A stretch of DNA of 64,000 bases from Phycisphaerales bacterium. GTDB taxonomy: Bacteria; Planctomycetota; Phycisphaerae; Phycisphaerales; SM1A02. This document shows, in pieces, positions 46,139 through 55,785 of the stretch. Below the pieces are notes generated by a model. The model worked only from the letters and a program-made list of their open reading frames with translations, did not search any database and was not told the DNA's origin. How positions within the stretch are numbered: the stretch's first letter is position 1; each line of letters opens with the position of its first letter. The DNA lies in NCBI GenBank assembly GCA_029242715.1, contig JAQWTL010000028.1, forward strand, positions 27,738 to 91,737. The letters are read 5' to 3'. The position numbers and the translations under genes were made by a program.

Positions 46139-49100
46139 TCAGTTGCAGTCGCCCCAGTGGCTGATCACGAGAAGGATGTCATTGACATCCGAAACCCCAT
46201 CGCCATCGGCATCAAAGAGGCAATCCCGGACACAGCCGAACTCTCCGAGTATGCCAAGGATGTCATCGATGTTGACAGCCTGGTCACAGTTTGCATCACC
46301 GGGGCAGTCACAGGGATCTTCCAGGTCGCGAATAGACATCACCGGGGGCTCATCGCCTCGCATCAGGGAACTGCCCGCCCCGATGGTCACCAGTTCCCGT
46401 GTGCCGTTGCCATCGATATCACCGGCCGCAACCAGGATCGGCAGCTCACCCTCGGCCAGGTCGATGCTGGTAAAGGACAGATTGCCATCGTTCTGGAGCA
46501 CCCGCACCACTCGGATGCCATCCTCGTTGGTTGTCACGGTGGCCAGGTCGATGTTGCCGTCCAAGTCGAAGTCGACCGCGGTGGTATCCCCGGGCAAAGC
46601 TCCTATGGAAATATAAGTGGGGCCCAGGAAGTCACCGGGTGAGGCGGCGTCCTGAACCAGCAGGGCCAAGGTTCCGTTGGTTCGGCTGGTGACGGCCACA
46701 TCCATGAGGCCGTCCCCGTTGATGTCCGCATTGGTGAGGCCGGCAGGGTCGGCACCCACCACGTACTCGACCAGTTCCAGGGAGGGACCAGCAGCAGCCG
46801 AGATGAACTTGGCGACGGCCCCCTTTCCGTTTGACTTGGTTCCGGTGAAAGGCAAATCCTTGTCATCCTCGTCCTCTGCAGGATCGACGCCCGAGGGAAT
46901 GCCCTTCGCCTGCAGGCTGCCACCGGAACCAAAGCCACCGTCCCGGATGGCGGGTGTTGCCAGGTAGAACAGCCAATCGCCATTGCCATCGAGGTCATCA
47001 TCTGTGACGCCAATCACGAGATCTCGAAAGCCATCGAAGTTGTAGTTGATGCCGGCCAGGCAAGTTGGTGTGCGGGCAATAGCAACGCTCAGATCTGTGA
47101 AACCATTTGTGATATCACTGTCTTCGTTGTAGTAGACCGTGACATCATCATCGCCCCCATTGGCAACAGCGAGATCGGATGTTCCATCCCCATCGAAGTC
47201 CCCGGAGGTGATGTCCACCGGTTCATTCCCGGTGTTGACGACGACCTGCTGGGCCACTCCGCCCGCTCCATCATTCTCAAAGATAGCCATGTATCCCGGG
47301 GCCCCATCAAAGATCACACAGATCTCATCGGCTCCATCACCTGTCAGGTCGACGACTTCCATGGCGATGGGGGTCCCTTCAACGGGCACTGAGTTGGGAT
47401 CACCAAAGTTGAACAGATCGGAGAGATCCACAACCTCCAGGATCATGTCCCAACCACCTGCGCCTCTCAGGTTTTCGGAGTACTGGGGCACCAGGGAAAG
47501 TCCGTTGGGCAGTCCGGGCAGCACCATCAAGTCAAAGCGGTCTTCTCCCGTGGCAGGGGCGGTTGCGGCATGGATGATGGTGAAGGTGTCCCCAACCTGG
47601 AGCGTATCGACAAGATTGGCAGTCATTTCAATTCGAAGTGATCCGGCCAACGCCACCTGGTTGGCAATGACAGGCGCTGTGCTGTTATCTGTGAGGTTGG
47701 CAAAGCCGCACCCCATTTGGCCGTTGGGATATTGCTGCATCGAGTCAGGTTGGATCTGACCATTGAGCACCAGGTAGAGACTGCCCGACTCATCAGGATT
47801 GGAACTGCCGATGGTGACTTCTTGTTCAAACATCAAACCGCCTTCAGCCAGCAACACACGTGCAGACTGAATATCAGCAGGCGAGGCAATCGTCATCGAC
47901 TTCGCTGTGTTGGAATCCTCGGGATTCAGGACCATCAGAATCTGATCGAAAGCAATCCGGAGATGTCCATTCGCGACCCCGCCCATGCTCACGAGGTACT
48001 GGATCGAACCAAGTAACGAGAACACCAACTCGTCATTTTCCTGAGGCGGTACAGACCAGTTGGATGCAGTATTGACATTGCCGCCTCCCTCCCGGATCCA
48101 ATAACTGGAATCGATGTTCTGGAACAGGGCAATTCCAGATTCATTGGCATCCTGGACGGCGGGGGCATCACTCGAATTGTTGAGCGCATAGAGAACACCC
48201 TCATTGAAGTGGACTACACCACCCAGCCGATTGTCACGGTTTGGCACCAGGGGGATGACCCGGCAGTGATGATTGAACCGAGAGACGCTCCACTCTCCAT
48301 CGGATTCCATGCCACTGAACAGGTCAATACCACCGGCTCCCCATTGCTGGGTGTTCCCCTCAAGACCAGGAAGGCCGACGGCTATGCGGTACGTACTTCC
48401 TGAAAACGTGATATCCACACTCTTTCCAAATCCCCACGCCTCATGAATACTGTCAAGTGGTCGCAGGACATGCCAGGAATCCAGTGAATCTGAATCCCAT
48501 CCAGACACAAGGTACGCGGCACCACCAGGCGCATTGGTTGTTGCACCAGGCGCTCCGATAGCGATGTATTTATTGGCAATAGCGACGCTCATGCCGAAAT
48601 CAGCACCTGTTTCCTCCCCGCTGACGGAAAGGAGATTGGTCCAGTTTGCTGGATTTTCATCACCCCGATAAAGCCATGCGGCACCTTTTGATTCCAGGTA
48701 GGGATCGCCAGCACAGGCAATGATCATGTCATTCAGTTCATTGACACCAACCGACATGCCAAAGCCACTGTCTGGTTCCACGCCTTCTCGCGTCAGTATC
48801 AGGTCCCAGTCGGAAGTTCCATTCTGATTGCAGTACACATAAAGCCGACCTCTGCCATCTGGAATTCCACTTGAAAGATCAATTGAGGGTGCACCAACAG
48901 CCAGGTACGTAGACATGTCCGGTGCCGTGCTGTGTACGGCGATTGAATAGCCAAAGGTGGAATTCGCCAACCCAAGTGGACTCAAGGTCTGTTCAAGAAC
49001 GATGCTGCCCTCATCCTCGCGGTATATCTGAACTTCACCGGTTCCACCTTCAGCGCCTGGTGATCCGATGATGGTCAGGTTGCGGGTCTGTTCGACGCTA

Positions 49101-50494
49101 TGTCCGAACATTGCGGACGCCGTTCCCTTGATGCTGCTGGACAGAGTCCAGTCACCATTTGTTCTCTGGAGAACCTGTACTTCACCATCATTGCTGTTTG
49201 CATGAGGTATCCCGAGAACCATACGGTCAGTACCAACTCCGATAGCGGAAGGAATGAGGTTGCCATGAGCAGGCATGTGTTCTGCGATTTCGATTGGAAC
49301 AGCAGCATCAAGGACATGCTCCGTTGCATTTTCAAGATCAAGGACAAGAACGCCCCCGGCATCCTGTCCATTCGCATCTCGTCCCGGCGCACCTACGATC
49401 AAATGACCATCCAACAAGGCAAGGTCGGCACCAAACTGGTCACCTTCCGAGATCATGTCAGGCTGCACTTGTCCCAGGTAGTCGATCTCTGCGCCATCAA
49501 CCTTGAGGTCGTACACGAAGATCATGCCACCACCATCAGCAGCAGGAGCCCCGATGCAGGCACGAGTCAATGATGACGTCATCGACTCGCCAAATTGAGC
49601 GTTGGCAATACCCGGCGGAGGAATCATGTAGGTTCTGAATACCCATTGATTTTCTTCGTCAGGATCAGCGGACTGCGAAAGCACCCAGGTGATACCGGAG
49701 TTCTCTGAGATTGCGTAGCCAGGCGCTGAGGCAAGGATCCACTGGTTGCGTACATCGACCGCCGTGCCCGCATTACCCAGGAGCCAGGGAATATCGGTTG
49801 AACAATTTTCGATGATTTGAAAAGAACCCGATTCCAGTTCAAGCCTGTAGAGGCCACCAGAATTCTCATTGTGTTCAGGAATACCTGCAGCACCGATTTC
49901 CATTTCAATGGATACGGCGGACCCCCAACCACTTCCACTTCCAACAGGTGATTGAATCGATCCTTGTTCAATCCACTGCCAAATGAGATCCCCGTCCACA
50001 TCAACCTGTTCGATCATGTAGCCAGATATCCGGGCGTTTCCTCCTGGGGCACCGATCAACATTCGTTCCCCATCGATATCAATGGCACTTCCAAACAGAG
50101 TGGAATCCGAGGGACCATCGATGATCTGGTCGATGTGCCAGCTTCCATCCATGCCACGATTCAACATGATGACCTGATGATCACCAGGCACGCCTATGGC
50201 GGCCCAGTCATTTGCAAGTGCAACAGAAGCTCCAGCAGCATCACCGGGTTCCATGGCATTTGTATCGAGTGACCAGGTTTCAATCCACTGGTCCGTCTGC
50301 CACTCGTAGATGCCGGCATAACCAGTTCCACTGCTTGAGGTGGGTGCTGCGATGATGAGTCGGCCATCATGCGCATCTATCACACTGCCAAAGCCACTAT
50401 CCACACCTGATGGAGGCGGGATTTCCTCAACAGGGCCGGCAGCAACCGCCGCAAATAATGCGAGCAGGGCACAAGGTGCCATGGTGCAGGACAC
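46139..50494 (-). CDS. FG-GAP/VCBS repeat surface protein with dockerin-like tail (copy 2)
   Basis: 1451 residues. A signal peptide (MSCTMAPCALLALFAAVAAG) precedes about a dozen FG-GAP propeller repeats (SGFGSVIDAHDGRLIIAAP; TFGYSIAVHS), a beta-sandwich-like segment (GDTFTIIHAATAPATGEDRFDL), VCBS repeats (DFDGDGTSDLAVANGGDDDV) and a GC-type dockerin-like tail (GDANCDQAVNIDDIL; DADGDGVSDVNDILLVISHWG). The acidic DPAEDEDDKDLPFTGTK block also occurs in copy 3. Probably an exported adhesin-like or scaffold protein. It has its own upstream promoter block. Confidence 0.92.
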   Translation of the reverse strand: MSCTMAPCALLALFAAVAAGPVEEIPPPSGVDSGFGSVIDAHDGRLIIAAPTSSSGTGYAGIYEWQTDQWIETWSLDTNAMEPGDAAGASVALANDWAAIGVPGDHQVIMLNRGMDGSWHIDQIIDGPSDSTLFGSAIDIDGERMLIGAPGGNARISGYMIEQVDVDGDLIWQWIEQGSIQSPVGSGSGWGSAVSIEMEIGAAGIPEHNENSGGLYRLELESGSFQIIENCSTDIPWLLGNAGTAVDVRNQWILASAPGYAISENSGITWVLSQSADPDEENQWVFRTYMIPPPGIANAQFGESMTSSLTRACIGAPAADGGGMIFVYDLKVDGAEIDYLGQVQPDMISEGDQFGADLALLDGHLIVGAPGRDANGQDAGGVLVLDLENATEHVLDAAVPIEIAEHMPAHGNLIPSAIGVGTDRMVLGIPHANSNDGEVQVLQRTNGDWTLSSSIKGTASAMFGHSVEQTRNLTIIGSPGAEGGTGEVQIYREDEGSIVLEQTLSPLGLANSTFGYSIAVHSTAPDMSTYLAVGAPSIDLSSGIPDGRGRLYVYCNQNGTSDWDLILTREGVEPDSGFGMSVGVNELNDMIIACAGDPYLESKGAAWLYRGDENPANWTNLLSVSGEETGADFGMSVAIANKYIAIGAPGATTNAPGGAAYLVSGWDSDSLDSWHVLRPLDSIHEAWGFGKSVDITFSGSTYRIAVGLPGLEGNTQQWGAGGIDLFSGMESDGEWSVSRFNHHCRVIPLVPNRDNRLGGVVHFNEGVLYALNNSSDAPAVQDANESGIALFQNIDSSYWIREGGGNVNTASNWSVPPQENDELVFSLLGSIQYLVSMGGVANGHLRIAFDQILMVLNPEDSNTAKSMTIASPADIQSARVLLAEGGLMFEQEVTIGSSNPDESGSLYLVLNGQIQPDSMQQYPNGQMGCGFANLTDNSTAPVIANQVALAGSLRIEMTANLVDTLQVGDTFTIIHAATAPATGEDRFDLMVLPGLPNGLSLVPQYSENLRGAGGWDMILEVVDLSDLFNFGDPNSVPVEGTPIAMEVVDLTGDGADEICVIFDGAPGYMAIFENDGAGGVAQQVVVNTGNEPVDITSGDFDGDGTSDLAVANGGDDDVTVYYNEDSDITNGFTDLSVAIARTPTCLAGINYNFDGFRDLVIGVTDDDLDGNGDWLFYLATPAIRDGGFGSGGSLQAKGIPSGVDPAEDEDDKDLPFTGTKSNGKGAVAKFISAAAGPSLELVEYVVGADPAGLTNADINGDGLMDVAVTSRTNGTLALLVQDAASPGDFLGPTYISIGALPGDTTAVDFDLDGNIDLATVTTNEDGIRVVRVLQNDGNLSFTSIDLAEGELPILVAAGDIDGNGTRELVTIGAGSSLMRGDEPPVMSIRDLEDPCDCPGDANCDQAVNIDDILGILGEFGCVRDCLFDADGDGVSDVNDILLVISHWGDCN

Positions 50495-50557
50495 TCCTGA
50501 TTCCCCCCTCCAGTTGCAGCCAATCCCTGGGGAATCATCAGGGCGGCCGCTTTACTC

Positions 50558-50645
50558 ATTATGGCAGTGAAGGAAGCTGGCTCAAGAGGTAACCAGCTCA
50601 TTCCAGGGGACTCTTGGTAACAGCCCCATTTACTGCCTGTCAGGG
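50558..50645 (-). promoter_or_regulatory. Promoter and conserved upstream block of FG-GAP copy 2
   Basis: On the minus strand: -35 TTGAGC (50585-50580), 16 bases, -10 CATAAT (50563-50558), about 64 bases before the ATG. Upstream lies a block that matches the one ahead of copy 3 almost base for base in length, including CAGTAAATGGG and CCTCTTGAG. The conservation suggests a bound regulator or leader element. Confidence 0.6.
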
Positions 50646-50662
50646 AGGACCCAAAGCGGGTT

Positions 50663-53600
50663 TCAGGAGCAATCGCCCCAGCCGGAGATGACGACCAGCA
50701 CATCCTCGACATCGACCAGGCCATCATCATTCACATCGGCAATGCAATCTTGAGTGCAGCCGTAGTTGGCGATCACATCCAGGAGATCCTCGACATCAAC
50801 GGCGCCGTTGCAATCCACATCACCTTGGCATTCACAGGGCCCGTCAGGCGTCCATAGCAGCATCTCTGGTGCAGCACCTCTGAGGAGAGCGCTGCTGTCA
50901 GCAATGCAGACCATGTCATTGATTCCATCACCATCAACATCACCGGTATCCACCAGTATGGGAGACGTGCCTTCTGCAAGATCAATGCTCGTGAATGAGA
51001 GACCGCCATCATTCTTGAGAACCCGGATGATTTCGGACCCTGCCAGATTGGTTGTGGTCGTTGCGAGATCCATGTTGCCATCACCATCAAAGTCAATTGA
51101 GGTGAGACTGGTGGGCCCGGTGCCTGCAGGAACCTGGATCGCCGGCTCGAACAGGCCGGGGTTGGTGGAATCCTGGAGCAGAATGACGATGGTGTTGTTG
51201 GTTTCACTGGTGATCACCATGTCAGCCAGAGTGTTGCCATCGATGTCATCCAGGACGATGTCGACGAGGCCTGCCGCTGCATCGTATTCATCTAAGACGA
51301 TCGTCGGACCGGCAGCCGTCAGTGCCCCAATGACACGGCCTGCCACAGCCTTGCCATTGTTCTTCGCCCCGGTAAAGGGGAGGTCCTTGTCATCCTCATC
51401 CTCGGCAGGATCAACACCTATCGGAACACCGGAGGTGAACAATGTCTGCTGGTTTCCGAAGCCCGTTCCTCGAAGAGAATCAAAGGGCGAATAGATTACG
51501 AAGCCACCACCGGAGCTCGCGAGCGCCTCGAACCCGATGACCAGATCATCAAGATCATCGATGCCGAGATAGTCGAAGCTTGTCAGACATGTGGGTAGGA
51601 CCCCCGGAGAAAAATCACCACTTGTGAGATCAGTCGGATCACCTTGTTCATTGAATAAGATCGAGATGTCCGCCGAGAGGTAGTTGGCAACGGCAAGATC
51701 AGGTGATCCGTTGTCATCAAAGTCGCCGGATGTGATGTCTACTGGTTCATCACCAGTGTTGTAGACCACGACCTGATCAACACCACCCGTGCCATCATTC
51801 TCGTAGATTGCCAATTGACCTGGCGTACCGTCGTAGATCACACAGATCTCATCGGCGGAATCACCATTGAGATCAACGACTTCCAAGGCGACTGCGGCTC
51901 CATCAAGGGCAGTTGTGTTCGATTCACCGAAATCAAAGAGGTCGGCAATGTTGACGACATCGATGACGACTGTCCATGATCCCCTCGTAGATTCATCATC
52001 GCGAGCAGCCGGAGCACCATAGGAAAGCTGGAACGCCAATGATTCAGAGATTGCAGGCAGTATGACTACCGAGAAACGATCACTGCCACTGGGCGGGATC
52101 GTGTCACTGGAAATGATTGTCCATTGATCACCCTCTGAGAGCGTCGCGGGATCAATCTCACCCAACTCGACAGCCAGTGAGCCCTTGATATCAACATCAT
52201 CTGCGATCAGCATGGGATCATCTGAATTGATCAGATCAAAGAGCACCGTCTTGCAGGCTGAATCCGGTCCCAGTTCCAGATTGCCGCGTACAACAATGCT
52301 CTCCTGGTCAAGAACAAGCTGGCCAGCATAATTTTCAGGACCGACCACAAGGTCGCCCAGGATTTCCAGGAAAGACTCTCCTTCGACCTGGAGTACGGCA
52401 GATCTCAGCGTTGCTTCTCCAGCAACACTGACCGATCCACTCACAAGTGCGCCTTCTGGACGGATCTGAAGAGTCACATCATCCAGCTCGACCAGAAGAG
52501 AACCATTCCACAGGTATCCAAGCGGAGTGAAGAAGTCGACCACGTGTGGCTCAGCCAGCCAGAGCGAAAAGACTGCTGTTATCTGCTGGCCCCAATCAGG
52601 CGGGGTGTTCCAGGCTTCAGCAGATCCCAGTTCCGAGAACCAGGTTGCAATAAAGGAGATCGCATCATTCATTTCAAAGCCGAGCACTCGAGCATCATCG
52701 TTCGTGGTATCAGTTCCATGACCAACCAGCACGCTTGTTCCATCCATGGCGACCGACCAGCCAACAGATTCATCCTGCGATGCGTTCAAGGGCAGCAGCA
52801 CACGTTCCATATCCCATTCGGTCGCAGGACCATAATCCGATCGAATGTAGGAAACGGCAGCACCACCATCCGAAACGGAATAGTTGGATCCTTTGGCAGT
52901 TGCGACGAGTCGAGAAAACTCTCCTTTGCCTCCATTATGAATCTGGACGTCATATCCAAACATGTCGCCAGGCTGATAGAAGGGGGAGTAGAACACTGAA
53001 CGGAATTCCCAGATGCCGGCATTCAGTTCATAGATTGCAGCAAGGCCGGAATCCACTTTGGAATTACCAGCCTCTTCGAATGTCAGATCTGCCAGTGGGT
53101 CACCAACAGCAAGCAATGAACCGTTCAGGTCGAGACTACGGCCAAAATCATTGGTACTTGAAACAAGATCAGCTGTCGGGTCGATGGTGGTTGTCCGATA
53201 CCAGCCGCCAGTAACACTCCGCATGAAGATCTCTACGGCACCATATTTCGAATCTTCTTGAGTGCCTACCTGGCCAGGGAACTCCGGATCACCAACAGCA
53301 ATTCTGATTTCGTTGTCAACGTAAGACACACCAGCGTCCACGCACCAACCGAACATGGAATAGAATCCGCTGAGCGAAGGGGACACATAACCTTCATCCC
53401 AAACCCCGTCACCATCGCTGTACATATGGATGTACGCACGGCCACCATCAACGTCCCCGTTGACGCCGGGGGCACCTACAACGATGACATGATCTCCATC
53501 AGGATCTTCTGAAATCGCGACACTCCATCCAACATGTTCACTTGCGCTACCCGTTCTTATTTCAATACCAGTGCCCCATGCGCCAGTGGAAGGATTTCTT

Positions 53601-55279
53601 TCAAACAGCCATGCGGAGCCCGGGGAGGATGATATTTGCCAGCCTGGGGCGCCGACTACAGCAAGATCTCCTTCCATTGCGACACTGAAACCAAACCCAT
53701 CATCGATTGCGATGTCATCGGGAACAGGGATCAGATTCTTGGCGTCATAGATCCAGGGAGATTCAATCGAGCTTCTGGTGTAAACGTGTACAAGCCCAGC
53801 GCCACCACCCAGCTTCGAGTAATAACCCGTTGGATCACCAACCAGTGCCACATTTCCTGAAATGGCCACGTCATACCCGAAGGATGACAAGTCATCAGGG
53901 GCAGCCTCTGCCAGTGGACTTTCAATCGATTGCTCTGCAATTTTGACAGGCAAGGCAGGACGAGTATCACTCTGCCAATCGCCGTTGTCTTGCTGCGTGT
54001 ACACATAGGCCGCTCCAACCTGAGCGACTGTGATCCCACCAAGTCTCAGTAAGGGCGCGCCTCCGATGAAGCGATTTCCAATCACATCAACTGAGGTACC
54101 GAACCAGGCATTGGTGTCCGTACCATAAGGGACGATGGTGTCTTCATAGCTCCAAGTAGCTCCGGAAGGCGAATACCTGAAGACTGATGCATGACCACTA
54201 CCACTTCCGTTGTCACTGGCTTTGGGCACACCAACGACGATCAGATTGCCATCGACCGAGACGCTCCTGCCAAATTCAGTCAGGTCGACGACTGGCCGGT
54301 CCTGCAGCACAGCGTCTTCTTCCCAAGTGCGCTCGTTCTTTCGGAAAACACCTACGATTCCGCTGCCCAACTCGCCATTGGGACCACCAACAGCCACGAC
54401 GTCTTCAAACCCATCAGCTGAGATGGAGAACCCGAACTGGGTCGGAACACCCACCCAGTCATCAGGGGTATCAAGAAATCCTTCAAAATAATACGTGCCA
54501 TCTTCAAGGATTCGATAGGCGTAGGCCATGCCGACATTTGCCACACCATCGACATTCGTGCCTGGCGCGCCTACTACCAGAAGATCTTCATCCAGATCAA
54601 CCGACCACCCTATGTAATGGAGTATGAAGCCTCTTCCGGATCGCCCGTCTGACGGTGGAAGAGGCAAGGCATTTCGCATGCCACCACCAACCGAAAAAGG
54701 CCAGACCAGTCCGGTGGAAGATCCGTTGTCGTAGTACGGGTCACCTATGACAACAAGATCATTTTCTATTGAAACCGACAGGCCAAAGCTCCAGGCGGCC
54801 TGGAATAACGGGTTGTCTATGGTTTCTTCCAGCGTCCAATCGTCAGCTATTTCCCGGAAGACGAAAACGGAGCCATCTCCATAGCCTGGCGCGGACACCA
54901 CGATCCGATCGCCATTGATATCGACGTCGTAACCAAATCCATCTGTGGCAGTCAGGACACCCATGCCTGGCAGACCGGCCAGATCCACCACGTAGGTCCA
55001 ATCGGGGGTGTAATCATCTTCGTCCGGTGTGTATTCGTAGACGAAGGCATTGCCGGTGAATGACTCAAAGCCAGCGGCGTAATAGGCACCCACGACGGCA
55101 TGCGTTTCACTGATCGCAACACTGAAGCCAGCCTGGTCAGCAGGCTGTGGATTGGTCGAGAACAGTACATCTGCATTATCGATGTAGTGCGACACTCCGG
55201 CACCCGCATGGGCTGGCAGTGTCATGCTCAAACACATGAGAGTTGCGGCGGCAACCCATGCTCGAGTCCACATGCTCAT
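50663..55279 (-). CDS. FG-GAP/VCBS repeat surface protein with dockerin-like tail (copy 3)
   Basis: 1538 residues, the largest of the three. Signal peptide (TLMCLSMTLPAHAGA), many FG-GAP repeats (DGFGYDVDINGDRIVVSAPG; GFGFSVAMEGDLAVVGAPG), a beta-rich segment (GDQWTIISSDTIPPSGSDRFSV), VCBS repeats (DFDDNGSPDLAVANYL; DFDGDGNMDLATTTTN) and a dockerin-like tail (CQGDVDCNGAVDVEDLL; DVNDDGLVDVEDVLVV). Each tail has paired cysteines. The order of segments is the same as in copy 2, so the genes are tandem duplicates of one ancestor. Confidence 0.92.
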   Translation of the reverse strand: MSMWTRAWVAAATLMCLSMTLPAHAGAGVSHYIDNADVLFSTNPQPADQAGFSVAISETHAVVGAYYAAGFESFTGNAFVYEYTPDEDDYTPDWTYVVDLAGLPGMGVLTATDGFGYDVDINGDRIVVSAPGYGDGSVFVFREIADDWTLEETIDNPLFQAAWSFGLSVSIENDLVVIGDPYYDNGSSTGLVWPFSVGGGMRNALPLPPSDGRSGRGFILHYIGWSVDLDEDLLVVGAPGTNVDGVANVGMAYAYRILEDGTYYFEGFLDTPDDWVGVPTQFGFSISADGFEDVVAVGGPNGELGSGIVGVFRKNERTWEEDAVLQDRPVVDLTEFGRSVSVDGNLIVVGVPKASDNGSGSGHASVFRYSPSGATWSYEDTIVPYGTDTNAWFGTSVDVIGNRFIGGAPLLRLGGITVAQVGAAYVYTQQDNGDWQSDTRPALPVKIAEQSIESPLAEAAPDDLSSFGYDVAISGNVALVGDPTGYYSKLGGGAGLVHVYTRSSIESPWIYDAKNLIPVPDDIAIDDGFGFSVAMEGDLAVVGAPGWQISSSPGSAWLFERNPSTGAWGTGIEIRTGSASEHVGWSVAISEDPDGDHVIVVGAPGVNGDVDGGRAYIHMYSDGDGVWDEGYVSPSLSGFYSMFGWCVDAGVSYVDNEIRIAVGDPEFPGQVGTQEDSKYGAVEIFMRSVTGGWYRTTTIDPTADLVSSTNDFGRSLDLNGSLLAVGDPLADLTFEEAGNSKVDSGLAAIYELNAGIWEFRSVFYSPFYQPGDMFGYDVQIHNGGKGEFSRLVATAKGSNYSVSDGGAAVSYIRSDYGPATEWDMERVLLPLNASQDESVGWSVAMDGTSVLVGHGTDTTNDDARVLGFEMNDAISFIATWFSELGSAEAWNTPPDWGQQITAVFSLWLAEPHVVDFFTPLGYLWNGSLLVELDDVTLQIRPEGALVSGSVSVAGEATLRSAVLQVEGESFLEILGDLVVGPENYAGQLVLDQESIVVRGNLELGPDSACKTVLFDLINSDDPMLIADDVDIKGSLAVELGEIDPATLSEGDQWTIISSDTIPPSGSDRFSVVILPAISESLAFQLSYGAPAARDDESTRGSWTVVIDVVNIADLFDFGESNTTALDGAAVALEVVDLNGDSADEICVIYDGTPGQLAIYENDGTGGVDQVVVYNTGDEPVDITSGDFDDNGSPDLAVANYLSADISILFNEQGDPTDLTSGDFSPGVLPTCLTSFDYLGIDDLDDLVIGFEALASSGGGFVIYSPFDSLRGTGFGNQQTLFTSGVPIGVDPAEDEDDKDLPFTGAKNNGKAVAGRVIGALTAAGPTIVLDEYDAAAGLVDIVLDDIDGNTLADMVITSETNNTIVILLQDSTNPGLFEPAIQVPAGTGPTSLTSIDFDGDGNMDLATTTTNLAGSEIIRVLKNDGGLSFTSIDLAEGTSPILVDTGDVDGDGINDMVCIADSSALLRGAAPEMLLWTPDGPCECQGDVDCNGAVDVEDLLDVIANYGCTQDCIADVNDDGLVDVEDVLVVISGWGDCS

Positions 55280-55785
55280 GTCCTCTTCTCCAGATATCAG
55301 ACCCCACCCGATCTCGATCAGCCAACGATTCCATCTATTATGAGGTGGGCGGAGCCAAGCTCAAGAGGCAACCGGACTATTCCAGTTGATCTTGATAGCA
55401 GGCCCATTTACTGCCTATCAGGGGGGTATTAGATAGAAGACCTATCAAGGTCACAGTGAAGACCAGTCGGGGGGCATTCATCGCATTTCTCCATCCGATC
55501 TGCACCAAGAAACCTCTATATGCCTCGTCCTGAGACCAGCTCCATTCCATTATTAGTCAGTTTGGGCCTGCCCCGGCCCTCAAAATCAGTATTTGGAGCA
55601 GACTTTGCCTGGCAGCCTGATTCCGGTTGATATACGTGATTCAACAGGGGCGTAGATGACCTTGAATGAGGATTTATGCTGAAATTCGACCTGACTGACC
55701 CGACACAAGACCAGCAGACCTGACCTACCATTTCAACTCGGTAACAGGCCCCGAAAACAGGTTCAGGGCCATCTTGGAGTCAACC
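55280..55785. other. Intergenic region between FG-GAP copy 3 and resB
   Basis: Divergent intergenic region of about 500 bases. It holds the copy 3 promoter block (55337-55423). Nearer resB are TTGATATACG-like promoter words around 55630 and GGCCC...GGGCC (55748-55770), a 5-bp hairpin close to the start. The small frames here look non-coding. Confidence 0.4.
55337..55423 (-). promoter_or_regulatory. Promoter and conserved upstream block of FG-GAP copy 3
   Basis: On the minus strand: -35 TTGAGC (55364-55359), 16 bases, -10 CATAAT (55342-55337), about 57 bases before the ATG. From the -10 to a CAGGG word (as written on the + strand) is 82 bases here and 83 in copy 2. GATAGGCAG and CTGCTATC arms flank the AGTAAATGGG core, giving an inverted repeat. 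Confidence 0.6.

Noticed and set aside
40290..55279. CRISPR or tandem DNA repeats in the FG-GAP genes
   Set aside because: Repeats are at protein level with divergent DNA, and no regular spacer pattern exists.
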